This document shows, piece by piece, positions 17,958-26,395 of a stretch of DNA of 41,580 bases. The notes below the pieces were generated by a model, which worked only from the letters and a program-made list of their open reading frames with translations, was not told the origin of the DNA and ran no database searches. Position numbers and translations under genes: made by a program. Numbering within the stretch: the stretch's first letter is position 1; every line of letters starts with the position of its first letter. Origin of the DNA: CAYQDB01 sp964416195 (GTDB taxonomy: Bacteria; Zixibacteria; MSB-5A5; GN15; FEB-12); assembly GCA_964416195.1 (NCBI GenBank), contig CAYQDB010000021.1, positions 1 through 41,580 of the forward strand. Direction: 5' to 3'.

Positions 17958-18316
17958 AAAAGGTAGACGGCCAATCTTATTTGGAGGTGATGGGACTCTG
18001 GCAGGATTGGCCGAAAGAAACAGGTTAGCTGTGGCAGGATCGCAGGGATCATGCCATACAACCACTGTGCGTGGAACTTTTTTCAATCTCCGCGATTATC
18101 ATTAATTACCAATGAGAGATTAGCTGTTGACGCAATTTGCTTGATTTCTCGGCAAATAATTAGGATTATACATTAGTTGGTGAGACATTGTATCCTTGCT
18201 GGTTTTTCTGGTGGTTTTAGCTTTTGCCGCTTACCAGGATACCTGCGGCCAACTGATCATAAGCGTTATTTGCTTGTGCTTAAATGATTTCGGGTAACGC
18301 CCGATAAAAGGTACTG

Positions 18317-19147
18317 ATGAGGCAATTCCAGTTCAACGACCGAACGGCGAGGTCGGGAATCGGTTTCGGACCACGTGGGCTGTCACCTTTCATCAAGGTG
18401 ATGCTGATTTCGAATACTCTTGTCTTTATTGCGCAATTGCTGTATCCGAAACTGACTTACCAACTTGGCCTGATCCCCGCCAGGTTTTTTGCGGAGTTTC
18501 CCAATCTCCTCTATCAGCCGCTGACCTATATGTTTCTGCACGGCAGTATCGGCCACATATTTTTCAACATGTTCGCCCTGTGGATGTTCGGCACCGAGAT
18601 TGAGCGCCGCTGGGGTAGTAAGGTCTTTGCCCGTTTCTACATCCTGGCCGGGCTGGCCGGCGCCTTTCTTTGTTTGATATTCAATGCCTCTCAGCCCTAT
18701 CCGATCATCGGCGCCTCGGCCGCTATCTACGGACTGTTGGTGGCTTACTGGGTATTGTTTCCCAACAGGTACCTGTACATCTACTTCCTCTTTCCCATCA
18801 AGGTTAAGTGGGCCATTCCGGGGATGATGCTTTTGGGTTTTCTGTTTTCCGCCGGCAACATTGCCCACATGGCTCATTTAGGGGGAGCCGTATTCGGCTT
18901 CTTGTACTTGAAAATGGACTGGCGGTGGCTGTATGTCACCAAGTGGCTGAAGAACCGGCGGTATCGACGGCAACAGGATAAATTGCAGGAAAACAGGCAA
19001 CATGCCGAAGATGTTATGAAGAGGGTTGATTCCATCCTCGACAAAATCAACGAGGTTGGTATCGAGAATATCAGCAAAAGTGACCGCAAGTTCCTTGATG
19101 AGGCTTCGTCTCGATTGTCCAAGAAGGATTCGACGAAGAAGAGGTAG
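18317..19147 (+). CDS. Rhomboid family intramembrane serine protease
   Basis: A 276-residue membrane protease with six core helices. The catalytic dyad is Ser134 in GASAAIYG and His187 in HMAHLGGAVFG. The oxyanion-side HGSIGHIFFNM motif gives His80 and Asn84. Residues 200-276 are a soluble, highly charged tail with a coiled-coil-like pattern and no membrane segment. AAAGG lies 6 nt before the ATG. The next gene begins 5 bp after the stop, so the rhomboid and the degenerate-receiver protein are co-transcribed. Substrate unknown. Confidence 0.93.
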   Translation: MRQFQFNDRTARSGIGFGPRGLSPFIKVMLISNTLVFIAQLLYPKLTYQLGLIPARFFAEFPNLLYQPLTYMFLHGSIGHIFFNMFALWMFGTEIERRWGSKVFARFYILAGLAGAFLCLIFNASQPYPIIGASAAIYGLLVAYWVLFPNRYLYIYFLFPIKVKWAIPGMMLLGFLFSAGNIAHMAHLGGAVFGFLYLKMDWRWLYVTKWLKNRRYRRQQDKLQENRQHAEDVMKRVDSILDKINEVGIENISKSDRKFLDEASSRLSKKDSTKKR

Positions 19148-19152
19148 AACTT

Positions 19153-20397
19153 ATGCGTAAGAGAGTGTTGCTGGCCGAGCAGTCGGATGCAATTCGCGGT
19201 GTAGCGGAAACGTTGTTGCGGCAAAACGGTTTTGAGGTGATCCCCATTACTACTGCTGAAAAGGCTCTGGAGGTACTTAAATTTACCCGTCCCGACCTGA
19301 TGATTATTGGCAGCGAGCTCGTCACCCTCAATCAGCGCCCGCTGTACGAAAGAATCCAAAACGATCCCAAGGCGGGTACTATTGCCATGCTGCTGTTCAG
19401 CGAGTCCGGCGGCGACCTACCGTTTCCTCCGGAGGTCGTCATTCCCAGGCCTTTTGATCCTAAGGAGTTCCTTGAGAAAGTGATGGTGTTTTCCGGTCTG
19501 TTGGGTTCGGACACGACAGAAGCAGTGCCCAACCCGCTGGAAAAGGCAAACCTCGACGATGATCTCCTCGACGCCGCCTTGGGTATCGACCATATCAACG
19601 TTACTGATTCTGAAGAGATGGACAGAACCGCAGCGAGCGCCAAGAGTGGCCAGCCAAAGTCGTCAGACAAGTATATCGGGCTTAACCATAGCGAGAAGGA
19701 CCGTGAAGAAACTACCGACAGTAGTAAGGTTGAATCGCTCATGATTAGGGATAGCGAGGACACTGACATACGCCGTCCCGCTCAGCAGAACAAGCACATA
19801 CCGCCCCTCTCTGGCACTGGAAAACTGGAGATACTGACCGACCAGTACTTACTTGCTGATCCCAACGCCTTGGATGCGGACAGAGAAGGGCAGGTTCATG
19901 ATTATGAGTGGTTTATCGGCGAGATGCGCAAAGAAGCCGATGGTTCACCTGCTTCCGCGCCGCCGCCTAGTTCCACCGACAATACGCCCTCTCCGGAGTT
20001 AAGTATCTCTGAACCGGCATCGATTGTTGACCCGCTTACTCCCCCACCGGCGCCGCCTCAGTCTGAGAGCACGGCAAGTCAGGAAAAGGGGGGTGCTGTC
20101 GAGAAGTTTCTTGATGATTTCAAGAAAGAAGTCGAAAAGATTCAGTCGGATGATCCTCAAAGCGTGAATCTTGAGCCGGAGCAAATATCGTCAACGGTGA
20201 AACCCGGCCAAGGTGGGCATATCTGGGAGGAATCCACCGAAAATATCACCCCTGAACAGCTCAATCTGTTAACCAAGCAATTCTGCTCTGAATTGGCCGA
20301 GAAGATCGCTGAAAAGATCGTAACCAAGATCGATAGCGAGAAGCTGTTCAACTTGTTGAGAAATGAGATTCTCTCGCATTTCCGGAACAAGCCGTAA
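19153..20397 (+). CDS. Degenerate receiver-domain protein with long linker and helical C-terminus
   Basis: A 414-residue protein. Residues 3-115 follow the response-regulator receiver fold (RVLLAEQSDAIRGVAETLL, RPDLMIIGSEL, IPRPFDPKEFLEKV). The phospho-acceptor position at the end of beta-3 is Gly53 instead of Asp, so it is probably not phosphorylated. Residues about 120-350 are low-complexity, acidic and Pro/Ser-rich. The last 50 residues are amphipathic helices (LAEKIAEKIVTKI, NLLRNEILSHF), similar to C-terminal helices of some delta-proteobacterial receiver proteins. GAGGT precedes the ATG by 9-10 nt. A scaffold or interaction role tied to the rhomboid is inference from the 5-bp spacing. 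Confidence 0.75.
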   Translation: MRKRVLLAEQSDAIRGVAETLLRQNGFEVIPITTAEKALEVLKFTRPDLMIIGSELVTLNQRPLYERIQNDPKAGTIAMLLFSESGGDLPFPPEVVIPRPFDPKEFLEKVMVFSGLLGSDTTEAVPNPLEKANLDDDLLDAALGIDHINVTDSEEMDRTAASAKSGQPKSSDKYIGLNHSEKDREETTDSSKVESLMIRDSEDTDIRRPAQQNKHIPPLSGTGKLEILTDQYLLADPNALDADREGQVHDYEWFIGEMRKEADGSPASAPPPSSTDNTPSPELSISEPASIVDPLTPPPAPPQSESTASQEKGGAVEKFLDDFKKEVEKIQSDDPQSVNLEPEQISSTVKPGQGGHIWEESTENITPEQLNLLTKQFCSELAEKIAEKIVTKIDSEKLFNLLRNEILSHFRNKP

Positions 20398-20617
20398 CCA
20401 TGAGCGGTTTCTTTCTCTTGATTGCATGATTCAACCCTCGAAGGGAAAAGACGGTTTTGTTTGACCGGCCCATGGTTGAAATGCCAACAGTGAGCCTTGG
20501 CTCTCTTTTGTCGCTGATTCTATCCCGGCGGTCGCTGTTGATCTGTAGTGGATGAATCTCACGTTAAATGTAGTTGGAATATGGGGGCACGATGCATAAA
20601 ATACAGCCACTAGTTGG

Positions 20618-22549
20618 ATGATGATGAAGATGTTTAGACAATTTTGGCCATATTCGTGGAAGGTTATGACCGCCGTCCTAGTTCTTTTAATAGGCATGTT
20701 TGCCGGTGTTAATCTGCACTCAGAAATTGATCTCTCGATGCCGGCAGCAGAGCAAGAACAAGATCTTGTCGCGGTGATATCAGTTTTCTCTGTCGCCTCT
20801 GGCCAACCCGGGGAAATGTACGCTTGCGCAACCGTGGCAACTATCAAGCCGGGTTGGCATATCAACTCTGCCAGACCTTACCAAGACTGGCTGATCCCAG
20901 CCGAACTTTCCTTCGACACAGTACCCGGTCTAACTCCCCATGACATTGTCTACCCGGAGGGAACCGATGTATTCCTCGGCGGCGAGAAGATGTCCGTATA
21001 CAGTGGCCGTACTATTATAAGTTTCCAGATCACCGTGGACGAGGAAACATCAGCGGGAGAATTTGTCCTTCCTGTGCGTTTCACCTATCAACCCTGCAAC
21101 GACGTAGAATGCCGCCGCCCACAGACTGTGGAAGCCAATCTGCAGATTAGCGTGGGTGGTGAAGGCACCCCCATCAATCCTGACATTTTTGGCGCTGCCG
21201 GCATGCAGAGTGGTCGGCAGGTTGATACCGAGAAACCTAACGATACCCCACCGGTTGAGGAAAACGAGCTGCAACGGTTGATAAACAAGTATGGTGTTTG
21301 GGGATATTTTCTTGCCTTGGCGATTGCTTTTATCACCGGTCTTTTGCTGTCGTTTTCTCCCTGCACATACCCCATGATTCCTATTACAGTGAGTGTCTTT
21401 GCCGGACAGCAGCGCTCCGTTGGTCGGGGTTTCATCCTGTCGTTGGTTTATGTCGGTTCGATGGCTGTTATATACGGCATCATAGGATTGATTGTTTCTC
21501 TTGTTGGTGGGGTTTTCGGCGCCTGGCTGGCCAGCCCGCCGGTAGTTGTCGTGATAGCATTGGTCTTTGTCATCTTCTCTCTCTCGATGTTTGGTCTGTA
21601 TGAACTGCAAGTGCCCCGTTCGCTGCGGCAGAAGCTGGGGACAAAGGCAAAGGGCGGCGGAGTTATGGGTTCAATTGTTCTGGGTGTTATCGCGGCGCTG
21701 GTCGTCTCGCCCTGTGTAGGTCCGTTCGTGGCAGGCATCCTTTTGTATGTTGCTACCAACGGTTCGCCAGTTGTCGGTTTTCTGGTCTTATTTGTATTTG
21801 CCCTTGGGTTGGGTACGCTCTACGTGATCATAGGGACATTCTCCTCGGCGATGTCCAGACTGCCAGGGTCTGGAGAGTGGATGGACTCGGTCAAGAAGTT
21901 CTTTGGGTTTGTTCTGTTGTTAATGGCAATATATTTCCTGCGTACAGTTATTCCGCCCACGCTTACCGCAGTTCTCACGGGGTTGGTTCTGGTGGCTTTT
22001 GGTGTCTTCGGTGGAGGTCTGGATCGCCTGACCGCCGAGGCCGGTTTCTTCCTGCGATTGAAGAAATTCCTGGGGGTATTGGGATTTCTCTTGGGCGTCT
22101 ACTTACTTGTGGGGACGGTTATTTCCCGCGGATTGATTTTGCCCCCGGCGTCTGAATGGCTACCCGCCGCCGGCTCGCTGACACGAACTGAAACGGAGCT
22201 GATCGACTGGGAAGCCAATCTCGAGGAAGGACTGGCGCGAGCCAGCAGGGAGGCCAAGCCGGTGTTGATTGACACATGGGCTACATGGTGCGCTAACTGT
22301 CGTGTACTCGATAAAAGAACCTTTGGCGATCCCGACGTTGCCAAAGAAGCCGGGCGATTTGTTGCTATCAGGGTCCAGTTGGAGAGCGCTGGGACGCCTA
22401 TCACCAGGGATTTCATGAATCATTTCGGCTTGAAGCTTTATTCCCTCCCCAGCACGTTACTGCTGGACTCAAAGGGAAAGGTGCGCCGTATCATATCGGG
22501 TGTGATTGGCCCAAAAGAAATGATCGCCGAGATGCGCCAGGTCCATTGA
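20618..22549 (+). CDS. dsbD: Thiol:disulfide interchange protein DsbD
   Basis: A 643-residue protein that carries reducing power across the inner membrane. After an N-terminal signal/anchor, the periplasmic alpha domain contains Cys160 and Cys165 (PCNDVEC). The beta domain has eight membrane helices with the paired cysteines Cys249 (SPCTYPMIPI) and Cys366 (SPCVGPFVAG). The C-terminal thioredoxin-like gamma domain has Cys558-A-N-Cys561 (TWCANC). All six redox cysteines are present. The exact start is uncertain because four ATGs (20618, 20621, 20624 and 20630) are clustered and no clear SD is seen. No cytochrome c genes are adjacent. Confidence 0.94.
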   Translation: MMMKMFRQFWPYSWKVMTAVLVLLIGMFAGVNLHSEIDLSMPAAEQEQDLVAVISVFSVASGQPGEMYACATVATIKPGWHINSARPYQDWLIPAELSFDTVPGLTPHDIVYPEGTDVFLGGEKMSVYSGRTIISFQITVDEETSAGEFVLPVRFTYQPCNDVECRRPQTVEANLQISVGGEGTPINPDIFGAAGMQSGRQVDTEKPNDTPPVEENELQRLINKYGVWGYFLALAIAFITGLLLSFSPCTYPMIPITVSVFAGQQRSVGRGFILSLVYVGSMAVIYGIIGLIVSLVGGVFGAWLASPPVVVVIALVFVIFSLSMFGLYELQVPRSLRQKLGTKAKGGGVMGSIVLGVIAALVVSPCVGPFVAGILLYVATNGSPVVGFLVLFVFALGLGTLYVIIGTFSSAMSRLPGSGEWMDSVKKFFGFVLLLMAIYFLRTVIPPTLTAVLTGLVLVAFGVFGGGLDRLTAEAGFFLRLKKFLGVLGFLLGVYLLVGTVISRGLILPPASEWLPAAGSLTRTETELIDWEANLEEGLARASREAKPVLIDTWATWCANCRVLDKRTFGDPDVAKEAGRFVAIRVQLESAGTPITRDFMNHFGLKLYSLPSTLLLDSKGKVRRIISGVIGPKEMIAEMRQVH

Positions 22550-22770
22550 CATATCTCCTTCCACATACGGCTCATTGGCAACGTACTGCTCCTTGAATAG
22601 ATTCGGCTCTTCATTCCCCGAGAAACAGAGCCTACCTACAATTGGCTCTTGATTATCATAGGAACGTTGTCATCTTGGACCTGCTGTTGGGCATCTCCAG
22701 CTCCCGGTTGCAAACCGCGTCGGCACGGCTGTAGATTGGCACAACATCCTAATTTTATTGGCGACCTTGC

Positions 22771-22799
22771 TTGACTGCCATTGGGGAGGGGTATATATT
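22771..22799 (+). promoter_or_regulatory. Strong sigma-70-type promoter
   Basis: TTGACT (22771-22776), a 17-nt spacer and TATATT (22794-22799). Transcription would start near 22806, so a TTG start at 22781 is excluded and the ATG at 22835 is favoured for the next gene. Confidence 0.65.
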
Positions 22800-22834
22800 G
22801 GCCGTCAAACAGTCACGCCTTGCAACGTGAGAGT

Positions 22835-23581
22835 ATGCCGCCGAAGAAACAGAACGACTCGGTCATAGCAATCTGTGTACAGGAGCCATTTGAAGATGGG
22901 TCCTGTATGGACTTCGGGATCATCCAGGGTGACAACCTGCGCTTTCTACATCAGGCTTTTATAACTGACACAATAACCCATTCTCTCGACGTAGGGCGTG
23001 CCGATGTGCGACTCTACTACATCAACTCGCCGGACCGAAAGCGTTTGGTCGAGATCATCATCGGTTACCTCAAAAATAAGGTCTCCGGCAGACAGGCACA
23101 GTCATTTGCCACGAGGTTTAAGACGATGGAACTTGAGAAGGAGCGTTGGGGCATCCGCATCGAGAAGGTCTTCAAGGACTGCTTTACATGTGGATACAAG
23201 CACGTTCTCGTCATCGGAAGCCGCACACCGACCATCCGACCGTCCTGGTTCAACACGGCCTTCAAGATGCTGGGAAAATCTGATGCTATCTTCGGGCCGA
23301 CACCGGAAGGGAGATATTACGTTATCGGGATGTCCGAAGCCTATCGGATCAGTCTCGCTGAATTTGACTGGAAATCACCTACAATCTATTCCGAAGTGGC
23401 GGATGCCTTCACCAAGAAACGCCTGGCATGGTCGGAGCTTGAGATCTGGTATGCTGTGGAAACGCCGGATGATTTGGAGCTTATGGTGCGTGACATCAAT
23501 CAATTCCGATTCGAAGGAGACGAAACCACCGCCCGCGAGACCGAACTGGTCATGGAACGCATCCTGGCCAAATTGGACTAA
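22835..23581 (+). CDS. DUF2064 / TIGR04282-like nucleotidyl- or glycosyltransferase-fold protein
   Basis: A 248-residue protein (start chosen after the promoter at 22771-22799). The layout follows the DUF2064 family of GT-A-fold proteins: VLVIGSRTPTIRPSWFNTAF near 124-143, then SDAIFGPTPEGRYYVIGM. In the family, the first motif is usually G-[ST]-D-[SC]-P with a metal-binding Asp; here that position is Arg130, and the DGGY element is EGRY. It may therefore be inactive or use a different chemistry. The creatininase-family gene begins 3 bp after its stop, so the two are co-transcribed. Confidence 0.75.
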   Translation: MPPKKQNDSVIAICVQEPFEDGSCMDFGIIQGDNLRFLHQAFITDTITHSLDVGRADVRLYYINSPDRKRLVEIIIGYLKNKVSGRQAQSFATRFKTMELEKERWGIRIEKVFKDCFTCGYKHVLVIGSRTPTIRPSWFNTAFKMLGKSDAIFGPTPEGRYYVIGMSEAYRISLAEFDWKSPTIYSEVADAFTKKRLAWSELEIWYAVETPDDLELMVRDINQFRFEGDETTARETELVMERILAKLD

Positions 23582-23584
23582 TAA

Positions 23585-24319
23585 ATGGAACGACAGCTAT
23601 ACAGACTGAGCTGGATGAAGGTCCGGGAGCTCGTCCCGGCTGTCTTTGACACGGTCATATTGCCGATAGGAACTATAGAGGCCCACGGCTCAGCCTGTAT
23701 CGGAACAGACAGCTTCATACCGGAAGCTATATCCCTGAATATCGCGGAGCGCCTCAATGCCCTAGTGGCCCCAACGCTCAACTATGGCATTACGAACTCC
23801 CTGTACCGCTACTCAGGCGGTATCACCATCAAACCCGAGACCTTCGGGCTGTTTGTACGCGATGTGCTCGATTCGCTGGCTGACACCGGCTTCAAGAATG
23901 TCTTCGTAATGAATGGGCACGGGGGCAACAACGCCATTCTGAAGAGCGTTGCCTCAGAATTCCACCGTGAGCGCAAAACCAACATAGCTGTCATCCACTG
24001 GTGGGAGCTATGCGGCGATATGACAGGGGAGTTTTTCGGTCATGTCGGCGGCCATGCAGGAACCGATGAAACTGCCATGGTGATGGCGCTTGATCCCAGT
24101 CTTGTCGACGAGCAGGCCTATGATCCTGATCTCGCTTACCAGTTTCGTCACGGTGCCGATATCTACCCTGTCCCCGGCTCTATTCTTCTGTATAAGGAAG
24201 GTGAGGGCTACCCGGAATTCGACACCGAGAAGGCTCGGCAATACTTCAAAAAGGTTGTTACCACCGTCGGTGATTTCGCCGAAATGGTGCTTTCACGCTG
24301 GCGGAAGTTCGGGTTGTAA
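23585..24319 (+). CDS. Creatininase family amidohydrolase
   Basis: A 244-residue metal-dependent amidohydrolase. Expected metal ligands are Glu32 and His34 in IEAHG, Asp42 in GTDSF, His112 in NGHGGNN and Glu162 in GHAGTDET. The usual HGPHLPLGTD loop is changed to HGSACIGTD, which may alter substrate choice. Family members include creatininase, MftE and FAPy-deformylase-type enzymes, and the substrate here is unknown. It is translated directly after the DUF2064 gene, a pairing that may point to one pathway. A MITE-like repeat follows 20 bp after the stop. Confidence 0.88.
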   Translation: MERQLYRLSWMKVRELVPAVFDTVILPIGTIEAHGSACIGTDSFIPEAISLNIAERLNALVAPTLNYGITNSLYRYSGGITIKPETFGLFVRDVLDSLADTGFKNVFVMNGHGGNNAILKSVASEFHRERKTNIAVIHWWELCGDMTGEFFGHVGGHAGTDETAMVMALDPSLVDEQAYDPDLAYQFRHGADIYPVPGSILLYKEGEGYPEFDTEKARQYFKKVVTTVGDFAEMVLSRWRKFGL

Positions 24320-24340
24320 CCAGCGCAGGCAGGTACTAAC

Positions 24341-24480
24341 AGGGTGTTGAAAAACTGGAATTGTTGTCATTGCGAGCGAAGCGTGGCAATCTTCTGCCTA
24401 TATAAATCAAGGAGTTAGAGATCGCCACGTCCGCCAAAGGCGGACTCGCGATGACGTTCCTGGCCTTTTTCAACAGCCTA
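24341..24480. mobile_element. MITE-like inverted repeat with ATTGCGAG core
   Basis: A 140-bp element with arms of about 50-60 bp. The left arm reads AGGGTGTTGAAAAA, then GTCATTGCGAG, then CGTGGCAATC. The complement of the right arm reads AGGCTGTTGAAAAA, then GTCATCGCGAG, then CGTGGCGATC. An inner hairpin TCCGCCAAAGGCGGA lies in the right arm. ACTA flanks both ends and may be a target duplication. There is no coding capacity, so it would be non-autonomous. The right end touches the stop codon of the minus-strand gene. Confidence 0.7.
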
Positions 24481-25299
24481 CTAAAAATTATCGATATATG
24501 TCAACCTGATCTCGCGGGTGATGGTGTCCGCTTCGCGGCGGTTGACCAAAAGGTCTTTCAGCAGCGCCTCAAGCTCAAGATTCTCAGTGAACAACCATTT
24601 TATCGACAGGTTCAAGTACCCGCGGCCTTTGCCGGCATACCCGTATGGAGCGCCATCCGGCAGCGCTGACTTATCATCGTTCAGGCCGGCGTTCAGTTCT
24701 GCAAGCAGGGCCAGGTTATACTTGAATGTCGCATCAAAACCGAGAAAGAAATCCACGTCTTTGTCTTCATCAACATTGTTCTCCAGCGAGTAGTTGATAC
24801 CGGCGTGCCAGCCGGAGGTCCACTCGTAGAAATAGAAACTGCGGCTCGCCACAGCATAGAAGCCGCGTGATTTGAACGTATACCGATCATAAGCATCATT
24901 CCAGGCGCCTAGCCCCTGTGAGGAGAAACCGATCGAGATCGCCGGGAAGTACTCGAGCTCATCGATGATTCTGAGTTTGAGATTGAACTCGATCCGGGGG
25001 TTCCAATTTGGTTCCTGATTGGAAATAATGTCCTCTGCCCCAAACGATATTCCCAACATCAAACGATTTGACAGCCCGATATCAGTGCTGGCAAGGGCGC
25101 CCCCGTGGGGATAGAAGCGAAAAGCAATATCGTAATAACCGCGTGGCAGGGTCCCTGCCGTGGGCATGTCCACGAGCCATCGTGGCGGCACATCATACAG
25201 ACTGCTCTGATGCCACTCTGGGGTATCCTGGGAAGCTGCACTGGGAACAACAGCCACTGCCATGCCTATACATAATAAGATTTTCGATATATCATTCAT
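24481..25299 (-). CDS. Probable outer-membrane beta-barrel protein of unknown function
   Basis: A 272-residue protein starting at the ATG at 25299 (AGAGG 7 nt upstream; a TTG at 25317 is less likely). The signal peptide ILLCIGMAVAVVPSAASQ is followed by a mature chain rich in alternating aromatic/hydrophobic strands (RGFYAVASRSFYFYEWTSG, GWHAGINYSL) and ends in Phe, as outer-membrane barrels do. RIIDELEYFPAISIGFSSQG recalls YjbH-type and other lipid/exopolysaccharide-associated barrels, but I cannot name the family. The TAG stop lies at the boundary with the MITE-like repeat, so the element may supply its terminator. Confidence 0.7.
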   Translation of the reverse strand: MNDISKILLCIGMAVAVVPSAASQDTPEWHQSSLYDVPPRWLVDMPTAGTLPRGYYDIAFRFYPHGGALASTDIGLSNRLMLGISFGAEDIISNQEPNWNPRIEFNLKLRIIDELEYFPAISIGFSSQGLGAWNDAYDRYTFKSRGFYAVASRSFYFYEWTSGWHAGINYSLENNVDEDKDVDFFLGFDATFKYNLALLAELNAGLNDDKSALPDGAPYGYAGKGRGYLNLSIKWLFTENLELEALLKDLLVNRREADTITREIRLTYIDNF

Positions 25300-25819
25300 T
25301 TCGCTGCCTCTGCTCAAAAGAAATTACGTTACAACCACACTCCCCATTGAGAGGATAGCTGCCCTGCTAAAACCAAGTCAACAAAAAGGTAGGTAGAAAC
25401 CACTTCTGTTCCTATCGGGTACAGCATATCAAGTTGCAGCCAGTTATCATGCGCCGTTACGAATCCTTTCGTGACGGCTCTCCATTCGTGCCGTTAGGAA
25501 GGGATTCCCGATCGCGCATAATTAAGGTAGGGTAGTGGATTATTTTGAGGAAAAGCTAATGGTGAGATTTCTGAACAGAATCTAACTGAGTACAATCTAT
25601 TTAGCTTCTTCTGCGAAATCTTTGCCAAATGACGTTGTATAATAGTTAAATCACTTAACAGTGGCTTCAATCATCAGGTCACTCGTTTATGGCTTCCAAA
25701 ATCTCTCCTCAGAAAAGTCTCGAAGACTATGATTTTTTTGAAATAAAGCTTGATAAAGTCGCACTATCTATTGTACTTCAATGTGTGAAACAGGAAACAA
25801 ACAACATGGAGTTCGTTGT
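25300..25819. other. Intergenic region with left direct repeat
   Basis: It contains the left direct repeat (25367-25510). The remaining 300 bp, 25511-25819, is AT-rich with no recognisable gene. Short stretches such as TGTATAATAGTTAAAT near 25634 resemble a -10 region for the downstream small gene. Confidence 0.45.
25367..25510 (+). repeat. Long direct repeat, left copy
   Basis: The core 25394-25470 matches 26590-26666 at 76 of 77 positions. Weaker similarity extends on both sides (CTAAAA.CAAG before, GGAAGGGA after). No inverted ends are evident. Confidence 0.85.
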
Positions 25820-26221
25820 ATGAAGGACAAGCAATGGAGCCACAATGAGTTAGAGGTGCTTCGTAGTATGTTCGCCGAGAAAATCAGTGGCATTGATCAA
25901 CAAATTGACAAGCTCAAAGGAGATAGACAAGCTTTGGTCTCCATGCTCGAAAAAGTTATTACAGGCGGCCTCAGTTTAACTGAAGGTAGCTCAACTAATG
26001 GGTCCGACAAAACGCTGGAACAAATCAAGAAGGTATATGAAAGTACCCGTGGATGGGTAAAAGCTGGAGATTTCCGCCGTAAGTACGAGCTACTTATTGG
26101 AAAGCAATTGCCAGCTTCAACGCTACAGGGCTACCACAGGAAATATGAAGGCAAGCTATTTGAGCGGCGTGGTGATAGACGATTCACTGAATGGAGATTG
26201 ATTAGAGATAGTACCAATTGA
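25820..26221 (+). CDS. Small unknown protein, coiled coil plus possible winged-helix C-terminus
   Basis: A 133-residue protein; ATG at 25820 chosen because GGAG lies 8 nt upstream, while an in-frame ATG at 25781 has no ribosome site. Residues about 8-50 form an amphipathic helix or coiled coil (NELEVLRSMFAEKISGIDQQ). Residues 70-130 are basic and look like a small winged helix (WVKAGDFRRKYELLIGKQLP, then STLQGYHRKYEGKLFERRGD, then RRFTEWRLI). Not recognised. It is AT-richer than its neighbours and is the only gene between the direct repeats. A perfect 12-bp hairpin follows 5 bp after the stop. Nucleic-acid binding is inference. Confidence 0.65.
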   Translation: MKDKQWSHNELEVLRSMFAEKISGIDQQIDKLKGDRQALVSMLEKVITGGLSLTEGSSTNGSDKTLEQIKKVYESTRGWVKAGDFRRKYELLIGKQLPASTLQGYHRKYEGKLFERRGDRRFTEWRLIRDSTN

Positions 26222-26225
26222 AAGA

Positions 26226-26255
26226 GAGGCTATTCTGTGGTAGCAGAATAGCCTC
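26226..26255 (+). terminator. Perfect 12-bp stem-loop after the small gene
   Basis: GAGGCTATTCTG pairs perfectly with CAGAATAGCCTC around TGGTAG. The plus-strand tail is A-rich (AAAACC), not T-rich, so it is not a classic intrinsic terminator in the gene's direction. On the minus strand the tail is TCTCTTTC. Confidence 0.5.
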
Positions 26256-26395
26256 AAAACCATTTAAGGGCTAAGGTGATGCACTTAAACAGCTATTACA
26301 TACTGAATTTACCGCGTGGGCCACCAAAAGTCAACAAAAAACAGGACTTAGGTCGACTCCATACGGATCGGCCTAAGCCCTAATCTATTTACACA

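Larger units (their letters stand above)
17374..18316. other. Long divergent intergenic region with repeats
   Basis: The 943 bp lie between divergent genes. 17374-17640 shows nothing recognisable. 17671-17806 and 17843-17957 are dispersed repeats (listed separately). 18060-18316 is AT-richer; TTGATT at 18141, then 17 nt, then GATTAT, is a weak possible promoter for the rhomboid gene. Small open frames here fall in the repeats and are not called. Confidence 0.5.

Noticed and set aside
17625..18105. Several overlapping short open frames on both strands
   Set aside because: They fall inside the dispersed repeats and copy the repeat sequence; none has a start signal or protein-like composition.
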